Part shown: positions 9,121 to 16,661 of the stretch, in pieces
Numbering within the stretch: position 1 is the stretch's first letter
How the letters are laid out: every line of letters starts with the position of its first letter
The notes under the pieces: generated by a model
Told to the model about the DNA's origin: nothing
The model's input: only the letters and a program-made list of their open reading frames with translations
The model's database searches: none
Source: JBCCRH01 sp039208045
Lineage (GTDB): Bacteria; Bacteroidota; Bacteroidia; Chitinophagales; Saprospiraceae
Direction: 5' to 3'
Length of the DNA stretch: 44,026 bases
NCBI GenBank assembly: GCA_039208045.1
Contig: JBCCRH010000003.1
Span: forward strand, 1-44,026
Program-made: the position numbers and the translations under genes

Positions 9121-9130
9121 AAAAGGAGGA
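9121..9130 (+). promoter_or_regulatory. Strong Shine-Dalgarno site of the DeoR-type regulator gene
   Basis: AAAAGGAGGA lies 6 nt before the ATG at 9137 and is nearly a perfect anti-16S complement. Most other genes in this window have no such site, as usual in Bacteroidota, so this one stands out and fixes the start codon. Confidence 0.7.
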
Positions 9131-9136
9131 CTAAAC

Positions 9137-9892
9137 ATGAGAAAGAAGGAAGAACGGCAAAAACTTATTTTGCATCATGTGAGTGTGCATAATCGCATTC
9201 TGTTGACAGACATTGCGCAGGTACTACAGGTATCAACGGATACTGCCCGGCGCGACATCAAGGAGTTGGATGAATTAGGGAAATTAAAAAAGGTGCACGG
9301 TGGGGCTGTTTCATTGGTTTATCACTCTGGCCGTTCAGACCGTTCCAATGGGATATATGCTGCGGAGCAAAAGCTGCGTATCGCCAAAAAAGCAGTACAG
9401 CTCATTAAGCCCAATCAAGTAGTGCTTATTAGTGGTGGTACAACAAACCTAGAGTTAGTTCGTATTTTACCGCCCAAACTGCAAGCTACTTTCTTTACGC
9501 CGAGCCTTCCCATCGCACAAGAATTACTAGCGCATCCTGAAATAGAAGTCATTTTTATTGGAGGACGCCTATCAAAACCTTCTCGGATTTCGATTGGTGG
9601 AAGTGCCCTGAATGCCTTGAGTCAAATTAAAGTAGACCTCTGTTTTTTGGGAACAGGCTACCTCGATCCAGTTAATGGCCTGACAGAGTTTGACTGGGAG
9701 GTAGTACAGCTCAAAAAAGCGATGATTCGAGCTTCTAAAAAGGTGGTACTATTAACGATTTCTGAAAAATTGAACTCTAGTCAGCGGTATAAAATATGCG
9801 AAATTCAGAGTATCAATACACTAGTTACCGAACTAGATAAAGAAGAGAGTACTTTAAGCTTATATCGAAATCAAGACGTGGAGATTCTCTGA
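9137..9892 (+). CDS. DeoR/GlpR-family transcriptional regulator
   Basis: 251 residues, the standard DeoR length. The N-terminal winged helix (about 6-58) has the recognition helix VSTDTARRDIKELDELG and the wing LKKVHGGAV. The C-terminal sugar-phosphate sensor (about 75-235) has the typical LISGGTTNLELVR, IFIGGRLSK and FDWEVVQLKKAMIRASKKVVLL segments. DeoR proteins usually repress sugar-phosphate catabolic genes and are released by a phosphorylated sugar. Here the regulator sits between the divergent nagB operon and the downstream murQ-kinase pair, so GlcNAc-6-P, GlcN-6-P or MurNAc-6-P is the likely signal (inference). A strong ribosome binding site precedes it and the candidate operators are upstream. 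Confidence 0.92.
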   Translation: MRKKEERQKLILHHVSVHNRILLTDIAQVLQVSTDTARRDIKELDELGKLKKVHGGAVSLVYHSGRSDRSNGIYAAEQKLRIAKKAVQLIKPNQVVLISGGTTNLELVRILPPKLQATFFTPSLPIAQELLAHPEIEVIFIGGRLSKPSRISIGGSALNALSQIKVDLCFLGTGYLDPVNGLTEFDWEVVQLKKAMIRASKKVVLLTISEKLNSSQRYKICEIQSINTLVTELDKEESTLSLYRNQDVEIL

Positions 9893-10017
9893 GGGCGGAG
9901 CATAGCCGGGTGAGCGATAGGAGCGGTATTCGCCCTTAAGGCGGATAAGAGCGGATAGCGCGGCCTTCCGCCTTAGGCAGAAGGACACCCCCTAACATAA
10001 AATAGGTAGAAAAGATC
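9893..10017. repeat. REP-like GC-rich intergenic element between the regulator and murQ
   Basis: The 125-bp spacer is far more GC-rich than its surroundings down to about 9990. It contains GCGGATA twice 10 bp apart (9941-9947 and 9951-9957), a CGCC/GGCG palindrome around CTTAA (9931-9943), and a hairpin at 9964-9984 in which CCTTC pairs with GAAGG and GCC with GGC around one C/A mismatch. GGGTG near 9909 and CACCC near 9986 could close an outer stem. Such structured, repeated segments resemble extragenic palindromic elements. It may also uncouple the regulator from murQ by attenuation. It holds no coding frame that I can support. Confidence 0.5.
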
Positions 10018-10839
10018 ATGCAAAAAGTAACGGAACAGTCATCAAACTATCGGCATTTAGAGCAAATGTCTGTGCGGAGTTTATTGGAAAATATCAATCA
10101 GGAAGATGCGTCGGTATCTGTGGCAGTTCGGGCGGCGATTCCAGCTATTGAGCCTTTGGTAGAGCAGATTACGGCGAAGCTAGAGGAAGGGGGGCGCTTG
10201 TTTTATATCGGGGCGGGTACCAGTGGGCGACTTGGTATTTTGGATGCTTCCGAATGTCCGCCTACGTTTGGGGTACCCGATAATTTGGTAATTGGCTTGA
10301 TTGCAGGAGGAGATACGGCAATTCGTAAAGCGGTGGAAGCAGCGGAGGACAGCCCTACTCGGGCTTGGGAAGACTTACAGATGTACTGCGCTGATGCACA
10401 AGACGTGGTGATTGGTATTGCGGCTTCCGGGACGACGCCCTATGTGGTAGAAGGCTTGCGCAAATGTCGAGAAATGGGGATTACTACAGGTTGTATTACG
10501 TGTAATCCTGGGGCGCCGATCACGGTCCATGCGGATTATCCGGTAGTGGTAGTGGTGGGGCCAGAATTCGTGACGGGAAGCACGCGCATGAAGGCGGGGA
10601 CGGCCCAGAAATTGGTGCTCAATATGATTAGTACGAGTGTAATGATTCGCTTGGGGCGAGTGCTGGATAATAAAATGGTTGATATGCAATTGAGCAATGA
10701 GAAGTTGATTGATCGGGGAGCACGTATGTTGGTCAACTCCCTAGCTATACCTTATGAGGAGGCTAGAAATTTATTGCTGCAAGCGGGGAGCGTACGGCGT
10801 GCGCTAGCACAGTTTGAGGCACAAAAAACAGCTATGTGA
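10018..10839 (+). CDS. murQ: N-acetylmuramic acid 6-phosphate etherase
   Basis: 273 residues; family members run to about 300. MurQ cleaves the lactyl ether of MurNAc-6-P, giving GlcNAc-6-P and D-lactate, a cytoplasmic step of peptidoglycan recycling. The SIS sugar-phosphate domain is clear: LFYIGAGTSGRLGILDASECPP (61-82) with the catalytic glutamate equivalent E79, the second conserved glutamate in KAVEAAED (E110), IGIAASGTTPYVVEGL, and FVTGSTRMKAGTAQK near 190-205. It overlaps the next gene by 4 bp (GTGA at 10836-10839). Product flow from MurQ to GlcNAc-6-P connects it to the NagB fusion across the divergent promoter. Confidence 0.97.
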   Translation: MQKVTEQSSNYRHLEQMSVRSLLENINQEDASVSVAVRAAIPAIEPLVEQITAKLEEGGRLFYIGAGTSGRLGILDASECPPTFGVPDNLVIGLIAGGDTAIRKAVEAAEDSPTRAWEDLQMYCADAQDVVIGIAASGTTPYVVEGLRKCREMGITTGCITCNPGAPITVHADYPVVVVVGPEFVTGSTRMKAGTAQKLVLNMISTSVMIRLGRVLDNKMVDMQLSNEKLIDRGARMLVNSLAIPYEEARNLLLQAGSVRRALAQFEAQKTAM

Positions 10840-11699
10840 ATACGTTTTTATTAATTGAAAGCGGAGCGACGAAGCTCGACTGGATATTGGCAAATGAGGT
10901 GCAAGTTTTTGCTCGCGGGGAGCAGCTGGGCTTACACCCTCAGTTGGTGGATCGTATGCAGTGGCGTCGCCAGCTCTTGGCGTTACAAGAAAGCCTACCT
11001 TTCTATCCTGATAGTATATATTATTATGGTACGGGCTGTTCTTCTAATGAAGGTTGTTTGTATGTAGTCAATTATTTTCAAGACTTTTGGCAAACGTCTT
11101 TCATTCTAGAGGTGGAGACTGATTTATTAGCGGCAGCTAGAGCGCTTTGCCAAGAAAAGGCTGGCTTGGTCTGTATCTTAGGTACAGGTTCTAATACGGC
11201 TGCTTACGCAAATGGGCACTTGTTGGAGCAGCGGGGTGGTTTAGGTTTCATTTTGGGAGATGAAGGTAGTGGTGCTGCATTGGGTAAGGCGTTGCTGAAG
11301 GCATTTTTGGAAGAGCGATTGCCTGCGGAGCAGCAGCGTTTTTTACAACAAGAAAAACAACTCAGTCGGGGTAGCATTATCGATGCGCTTTATAAGGGAG
11401 ATGCACCTAGTCGCTACTTGGCGAAATGGGCACCCTTACTTTATGAGTGGTTGGCCATTCCTGCTATACAAAACTTGATACAGCAAGAATTTAAGCAATT
11501 GGTCGAAACGACTTTGTTGCCCTTAGCAGATACCTACCGTAATCGTAACATTCATTTTGCAGGTTCTATTGCTTTCCATTTTAGGGCACAGCTTGTAGCA
11601 GTGTTAGCTTATTATGACTTGCAAGTGGGGAGTGTGCTGCATGCTCCTATGCAGCGTTTGCTACACTATCATCAGCTACAGGTGCGTGTAATGAAGTGA
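10836..11699 (+). CDS. BadF/BadG-type N-acetylglucosamine (or MurNAc) kinase
   Basis: 287 residues of the ASKHA fold. PHOSPHATE-1 is ESGATKLDW (residues 8-16), PHOSPHATE-2 is CILGTGSNTAAYANG, and GGLGFILGDEGSGAALGKALL is the characteristic NAGK/BadF segment; HFAGSIAFHF near the end is the adenosine-side motif. It should phosphorylate GlcNAc, GlcN or MurNAc with ATP in the cytoplasm, feeding MurQ and/or NagB. MurK-type specificity (both GlcNAc and MurNAc) is plausible from the coupling to murQ but cannot be read from sequence. The start is GTG at 10836, overlapping the murQ stop as GTGA, a translational coupling arrangement; there is no better ATG nearby in frame. Confidence 0.88.
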   Translation: MNTFLLIESGATKLDWILANEVQVFARGEQLGLHPQLVDRMQWRRQLLALQESLPFYPDSIYYYGTGCSSNEGCLYVVNYFQDFWQTSFILEVETDLLAAARALCQEKAGLVCILGTGSNTAAYANGHLLEQRGGLGFILGDEGSGAALGKALLKAFLEERLPAEQQRFLQQEKQLSRGSIIDALYKGDAPSRYLAKWAPLLYEWLAIPAIQNLIQQEFKQLVETTLLPLADTYRNRNIHFAGSIAFHFRAQLVAVLAYYDLQVGSVLHAPMQRLLHYHQLQVRVMK

Positions 11700-11708
11700 G
11701 GCTAAAGC

Positions 11709-11742
11709 AAAAAAAATCCCCGTCTTACATCGTAAAACGGGG
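11709..11742 (-). terminator. Intrinsic terminator of the susCD transcript
   Basis: Read on the minus strand, CCCCGT pairs with ACGGGG (11737-11742 with 11718-11723), with further TTA/TAA pairing inside. It is followed directly by ATTTTTTTT (11709-11717). It lies 37 bp past the SusD stop. On the plus strand no T-run follows, so it mainly ends the leftward transcript. Confidence 0.88.
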
Positions 11743-11778
11743 AAACAATCGAGGGATATCGTATGGTATATTAATCGA

Positions 11779-13086
11779 TCATATCGGTGGATCGTCGGGC
11801 GTGTTTGCATTATTATCGCGTTCGGAGAACGGATAAGGGTACCAGTTGCGGTTGCGCTCTGGGTTGCTCGCGTTAGGATCAGGGCGATTAAAGCGTTTGC
11901 TATCGCCTAAGCGCTGACCCGACATCATCATCTCCATACATCTGTTGGCATAGATGGCTTCCAGGACTGCTTCTTCAGTGGCTGGGCCATCATAAGCATC
12001 TAACCCAGCACCAATACCAAACGCATCATCTGCCGGACTTTTGGTCAAGACAGCATCTAGCTCAGCGATGGCATCGCCAATTCTACCTTGCCGCGCATGT
12101 GCTTCGGCTGCAATGAGGGTCATTTCACCGGGTAGGTAGATTGGAATGGGATCGGTAGGGGCATCGAAGAAGCCAGCAGCACGAAAATCATTATTAGCTG
12201 CATTGATGTCTTCAAAATAAAACGGCAGGCGCTGATCGGCTGGATCTGGTGCTAACTCAGCAGGTAGACCTAATGTGGGATCAATCGGCTGGTAGACGTT
12301 ATTCGTCAGGATAGAAACAAATGCAATCGGATTAGTTGCAACAGCGTCGTACGCTAGCGTGGAAGTGGCTGCTAGGTCGACGGCCTTAGCAGCACTAATA
12401 GCTTCCTCATACTGGCCATTCAGCAAGTAGTATCGTGCCAATAGGGCATTGATGGTATTTGGGATATCAATTCCAGCTGGAATTCGAGATAACAACCCGC
12501 CATCGTCCGAAGTGATGGCATTATTAGCTGCTTCTAGTGTGGTAATAGCAGTACGTACCCCCTCAATACTGGAAGAGAAAGCTGCATTTTCCTCAGTTTC
12601 TAAAACTGTTTGCTCAAAGAAGCTAGCGATGGTAGCATTGGCTAATGCATTGAAAATAGAGGCATAAGCTAGTGTCCACGCTCTGGTATTGGCATCTGGA
12701 ATAATATCTACATTAGCAATGACTTTATCTGTTTCATTGCGAACGAGTAGGCATTGCTCCCAAATATTAGTTACAATACCATTACTTCCGGGAAGATCAG
12801 CATAGCCAAGGTCTACTTCATTCTCACTCTGGTTACCAGGGTTAATCAAGCGGAGTTCGTTGGTGGTAAAACCAGCCCCTGCTACGGTAGCATAAGTAGG
12901 ACTTTGGCGCCCGACCGACCAACGGCGCTGTGCACCTACTGCAAGGCCGATTACCCCATCGGGGCTACTGAGCACCTGATCTTCAGTAGCCGCGCCTGGA
13001 TTGGTGAAGTCTTCTTCGCAAGCGCTAAAGAAAAGCACTGCAAGAAACATCATGAATCCAGTTTTTATGATTGACATATTCTTCAT
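11779..13086 (-). CDS. SusD/RagB-family outer-membrane lipoprotein (pair 1)
   Basis: 435 residues, at the short end for SusD proteins. Signal and lipobox are visible (VLFFSAC, lipidated cysteine near residue 23). The mature protein has the SusD-type N-terminal helices (IWEQCLLVRNETDKVIANVD, TRAWTLAYASIFNALANATIASFFEQ), a TPR-like part (INALLARYYLLNGQYEEAISAAKAV) and the conserved C-terminal PIYLPGEMTLIAAEAHARQGRIGDAIAELDAV and NRCMEMMMSGQRLGDSKRF. SusD is the surface lid that hands ligand to its SusC. It lies 18 bp downstream of susC on the same strand. The ligand is unknown; the neighbouring amino-sugar genes and shared upstream motifs suggest muropeptide or GlcNAc-containing glycans (inference). 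Confidence 0.9.
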   Translation of the reverse strand: MKNMSIIKTGFMMFLAVLFFSACEEDFTNPGAATEDQVLSSPDGVIGLAVGAQRRWSVGRQSPTYATVAGAGFTTNELRLINPGNQSENEVDLGYADLPGSNGIVTNIWEQCLLVRNETDKVIANVDIIPDANTRAWTLAYASIFNALANATIASFFEQTVLETEENAAFSSSIEGVRTAITTLEAANNAITSDDGGLLSRIPAGIDIPNTINALLARYYLLNGQYEEAISAAKAVDLAATSTLAYDAVATNPIAFVSILTNNVYQPIDPTLGLPAELAPDPADQRLPFYFEDINAANNDFRAAGFFDAPTDPIPIYLPGEMTLIAAEAHARQGRIGDAIAELDAVLTKSPADDAFGIGAGLDAYDGPATEEAVLEAIYANRCMEMMMSGQRLGDSKRFNRPDPNASNPERNRNWYPYPFSERDNNANTPDDPPI

Positions 13087-13104
13087 GTTTTGTGATTGTT
13101 GTGT

Positions 13105-16100
13105 TTAGAAATTGGTTTTGATGGTGAAGGTATACACCCGTGGAATTGGAACCGTACCAAAGTTGACACCACGCATCAGGTTACTTTGTCCACCTGCATT
13201 GACCTCCGGATCGAAGCTGGTGAAGTTGTCGATAGAGAAGATATTGCGACCACCAAAAGAGATAACGGTATTATCCAAAGCACCACCAAATAAAGATGGT
13301 ATGGTGTAGCTGATGGTAGCTTCTCTAAGTTTGGTGAATGAACCATCGCTGATCCGCCATTCTTGGATCGGATAGATCGACCATACCCAACCTCTAGGCA
13401 ACTCGCCTGTCAATTCTTGTTCTGCAAACTCTCCAATACCTACCCCTTGGCGTGTCCGCTTATCGGCATCAAACACATCCACACCCTGTACGGATTCGAA
13501 GAGGAAGTTGAAAGAGAAGTTCTTCCATTTAATTTCTGAGCCAAAGCTCAATACAAAGTCAGGGTTAGGGTCACCAATTACTTGGCGCAATACGTCGCCA
13601 GTAGGTTGTCCACCATCACGTAATGGTACGTTTTCTCCATCTACTACCTCTCCCCGTTCTTGCTGGCGCAAGCCATCGTCTGTAAGCAAGAAATCACCAT
13701 TACCATCTGTAGCATGGTACGTACCAAAGAATACACCGATCGGCTCGTTCTCTACCAAAAAGAGTGGTGCGCCTGTCGAATTAGGAATACTAATAAGTGT
13801 TTGTCCTAAATTGGATACCTTATTTCGATTTTGGCTATAGGTAGCAAATACATCTACACTGAAATCATTAGAACGGTAGGCATTCGCATTTAACGAAAGT
13901 TCTACCCCCACATTTTCCATGTCACCAACATTGGTCGTAATAGCATTTCCACCCTGAGATGCTGGAAGCGCACGGTTTACTAATAGGTCTTCTATATCCT
14001 GTTGGTAGTAAGTAAACGTAAGACCTACTCTGTCATTAAATAGTGAAAGATCAGCACCGAACTCTAGCTCGGTTTGTCGTTCAGGGCGTACATCAGGGTT
14101 AGCTAAGGTATTCCCTTGATTGATGGACAGCACTCCCGCTAAGTTATTAGAGGTAAAGGTATTGAAACGTGCGTATGGTCCGATACCTGTTAAGTTACCT
14201 GCTTGTCCCCAAGATGCTCTTAAACGCAGAGTAGATAGCACATTACTGATACCGCTTGTCTTCCAGAAGTCTTCATCTGAAATTAAGTAGCTACCACTAA
14301 TTTTGGGATAAAATTGCTCCCGATTATCAGGGCTAAATGAGCTTGCTCCATCAATACGACCAGCCAGTGTCAAGAACAATCGATCTTCATAGCTGAAGGT
14401 TTGTTGGAGGTAGTATCCCCAGATACGTAGTCGATCAATGCCACTACTTGGATTAAAGGGGATAGAGGCACCATTAACGGTTTCTACAAATGGAGCAAGT
14501 CCACGGCCATCAGCTACTGTAGTCTGTACTCTAGAGTATTGATTACTATATCCAGCTTGTGTGACCGATTGAATGCTGGGCGTAATATTGGCAGTATAGG
14601 AAGCATTGATATCATGATTGGTCAAGAAGACATCACTATTTGCAGTAGACGCATACCCATCATCAAAGTAGGTCGGATTAACCGGTGCGTAGGGGTATGG
14701 TGGAATGAAGGTATTACCCAACTGATTATAGGCATCAATACCCCCCAGGTAGGTGATATTAAAACCTTCGAATGGGAAGAAGGATACTCTAACATCAGCA
14801 ATCGCTCTGTTAACCTCTTGTGTAATATCGAAATCTTCAATAACACTTAGCGGATTGACCCGTGTGGGTTCTACGGATTGAAGGTTGCCTAATTCATCTC
14901 GTTGTGTAATATCCCAGATGTTATTGGTAATATTGATAGAGTTAATTGGACTCCAAAATACATTACCATCTGGCTTCTCATTAGAGAAAGAATTATTGTA
15001 GTTCAAACCTACAGAGAAATTCATCCATTCGTTCACTGATTGGTTGAAGCGAATACGAGCACCATAACGCTGGAAATCAGAATTGCGAATGATACCCTCA
15101 TTATAGGTATAACTCACAGCAGCATAGTAGTTGGAAGATGCATTTCCTCCTTTCACTGAAAGGTGTTGATCGGTGCCTATACCTGTTTGGAATACTTCAT
15201 CTTGGTAGTTGAAGCGCTGTACGGGTACTTTGTCAGTAGAAAAGTTTCGGCCTACAGTCAAACCTCCGGTGTTAGGATCTGTTCCGGCAATCGGATAAAG
15301 ACGCTGCTCGGCACTACCAAATTGCTCGCCACGTAGGTTGATATAGACTTGCTCGCGCAATTCATTCACATTGAGGCCGGTGCTGTAAGAAAAGACAGGT
15401 TCGCCTGCTTGCCCTTTCTTAGTGGTAATCAATACTACCCCGTTCGAAGCTCGTGATCCATATATAGCTGCCGCCGCTGCACCATTGATTACCTCTACGC
15501 TTTCAATATCGTTGGGGTTGATGTCTGCCATTCTATTGGTACCTGGTCTTGCTGAACCGGCTGACACATTGGTGTTGGTAACATTAGTCGTAGAGTTACT
15601 AATAACTACCCCATCTACGATGAATAGCGGATCAGAGCTACCCAAGATAGAGCTTGATCCCCGAAGACGTACAGAAAAACCACCAGCAGGATCACCAGAG
15701 TTTTGCACAATTTGTGCACCGGCAACTCGTCCTTGTAGGGAGTTTAGTACGCTTTGTGGGTTAGCGTTGGTTAAATCTTTGGATTTGATGGAAGCAATGG
15801 AGTTACCCAGCGAACGACGGCTAGACGTCACGGAAGAACCGACTACCACGACCTCGTCGAGACTAAGGGCATCTTCACTAAGTGTGATATCCAGTAGGAT
15901 TTGCTGTCCATTCTGCTTGACATCGATTTGTTCGGTGGCTTTGCCATAGCCGACATAGGAAAATTCTACAATATAAAAGTCAGAAGGGCCTTCTGCCTTT
16001 ATACTGTAATCCCCATTAATACCTGTGGTTGTTCCCTCATTTAGACCAGGAATTACAACTGTTACACCAATTAAGGGGGAATTTGTGTTATCCACCACCT

Positions 16101-16203
16101 TACCGCTTACGGTAAAGGATAGATTTTGGGCACTTAATCCGACCGTCAGCAATAAGATGCCAGAGATCAGACTCATGCGAGTGAGTGTAAAAAATCGTAG
16201 CAT
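13105..16203 (-). CDS. SusC/RagA-family TonB-dependent outer-membrane transporter (pair 1)
   Basis: 1032 residues. A signal peptide comes first, then a carboxypeptidase-regulatory-like beta-sandwich (about 30-115, VSGKVVDNTNSPLIGVTVVIPG). The TonB box region (LDEVVVVGS) and the plug domain follow (ANPQSVLNSLQGRVAGAQI, then the SusC hallmark AAIYGSRASNGVVLITTKKG). The rest is a 22-strand-type barrel ending in an aromatic residue (FTIKTNF). It imports oligomers across the outer membrane using TonB energy. The start ATG at 16203 is followed by a clear signal sequence. The upstream region (16204-16661) carries a candidate -7 box and a T-tract array with motifs shared with the nag region. Confidence 0.95.
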   Translation of the reverse strand: MLRFFTLTRMSLISGILLLTVGLSAQNLSFTVSGKVVDNTNSPLIGVTVVIPGLNEGTTTGINGDYSIKAEGPSDFYIVEFSYVGYGKATEQIDVKQNGQQILLDITLSEDALSLDEVVVVGSSVTSSRRSLGNSIASIKSKDLTNANPQSVLNSLQGRVAGAQIVQNSGDPAGGFSVRLRGSSSILGSSDPLFIVDGVVISNSTTNVTNTNVSAGSARPGTNRMADINPNDIESVEVINGAAAAAIYGSRASNGVVLITTKKGQAGEPVFSYSTGLNVNELREQVYINLRGEQFGSAEQRLYPIAGTDPNTGGLTVGRNFSTDKVPVQRFNYQDEVFQTGIGTDQHLSVKGGNASSNYYAAVSYTYNEGIIRNSDFQRYGARIRFNQSVNEWMNFSVGLNYNNSFSNEKPDGNVFWSPINSINITNNIWDITQRDELGNLQSVEPTRVNPLSVIEDFDITQEVNRAIADVRVSFFPFEGFNITYLGGIDAYNQLGNTFIPPYPYAPVNPTYFDDGYASTANSDVFLTNHDINASYTANITPSIQSVTQAGYSNQYSRVQTTVADGRGLAPFVETVNGASIPFNPSSGIDRLRIWGYYLQQTFSYEDRLFLTLAGRIDGASSFSPDNREQFYPKISGSYLISDEDFWKTSGISNVLSTLRLRASWGQAGNLTGIGPYARFNTFTSNNLAGVLSINQGNTLANPDVRPERQTELEFGADLSLFNDRVGLTFTYYQQDIEDLLVNRALPASQGGNAITTNVGDMENVGVELSLNANAYRSNDFSVDVFATYSQNRNKVSNLGQTLISIPNSTGAPLFLVENEPIGVFFGTYHATDGNGDFLLTDDGLRQQERGEVVDGENVPLRDGGQPTGDVLRQVIGDPNPDFVLSFGSEIKWKNFSFNFLFESVQGVDVFDADKRTRQGVGIGEFAEQELTGELPRGWVWSIYPIQEWRISDGSFTKLREATISYTIPSLFGGALDNTVISFGGRNIFSIDNFTSFDPEVNAGGQSNLMRGVNFGTVPIPRVYTFTIKTNF

Positions 16204-16281
16204 AGCCTCTGTTTGTATGCTCCTTGCACCCCGTTAGTTCGCCCAGTTGGTAGGAAGTGGTGGAACGAAGCGGTTTGGGCG

Positions 16282-16289
16282 CAAAAGTA
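16282..16289 (-). promoter_or_regulatory. Candidate -7 box for susC (pair 1)
   Basis: On the minus strand the sequence reads TACTTTTG, an exact TAnnTTTG match, about 80 bp upstream of the susC start. A -33 TTG at the expected distance was not found, so activation by an upstream factor is plausible. Confidence 0.45.
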
Positions 16290-16337
16290 TTGGTTAAGTA
16301 AAAAGCTGTCGATACATAGATAAACATTATTCTGAAA

Positions 16338-16437
16338 TTTTTTGCAACAAAAAGTCTTAATTATTGCAATTTTTGCTGTTTTAATGCTTTGTATACGTAT
16401 TTTTTGCTGCTTTTAATTGATTTTTGCCAGTTTTTAA
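16338..16437. promoter_or_regulatory. Phased TTTTTGC repeat array upstream of susC
   Basis: TTTTTGC occurs four times with the GC at 16344, 16375, 16406 and 16426, that is 31, 31 and 20 bp apart (about three, three and two helical turns). Three copies share the longer pattern TTTTTGC, two or three bases, TTTT(T)AA. The second contains TTGCTGTTTT, also found at 8990-8999 beside the DeoR-type regulator, and TTATTGCAA (16361-16369) resembles TAATTGCAA there. This is a candidate regulator-binding and/or intrinsically curved region. The rest of 16204-16661 is AT-rich and shows no gene. Confidence 0.5.
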
Positions 16438-16661
16438 AATAAGGATTTGTCCATCATTCTGCCTTTTATTTTGGTCCCTCAGCATTGCTGAAATCCTGAT
16501 AGGATATTTTATCGTAACTATTGGAAGTTAGAGAAGTACTCCTCTTAAGAGCGCGGTTTATCTATTGATCTGGGCCATAGCTCTAAGAATTCTGCCGCGC
16601 CTATCTAGGAAATGTAATTTTCGGCCTAGACTGAATCGATGAAATCACCCGACAACTTTTT

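Noticed and set aside
13112..15949. Several plus-strand frames of 65-175 codons opposite susC
   Set aside because: They mirror the codons of the minus-strand SusC gene and show no domains or start signals; they are shadows.
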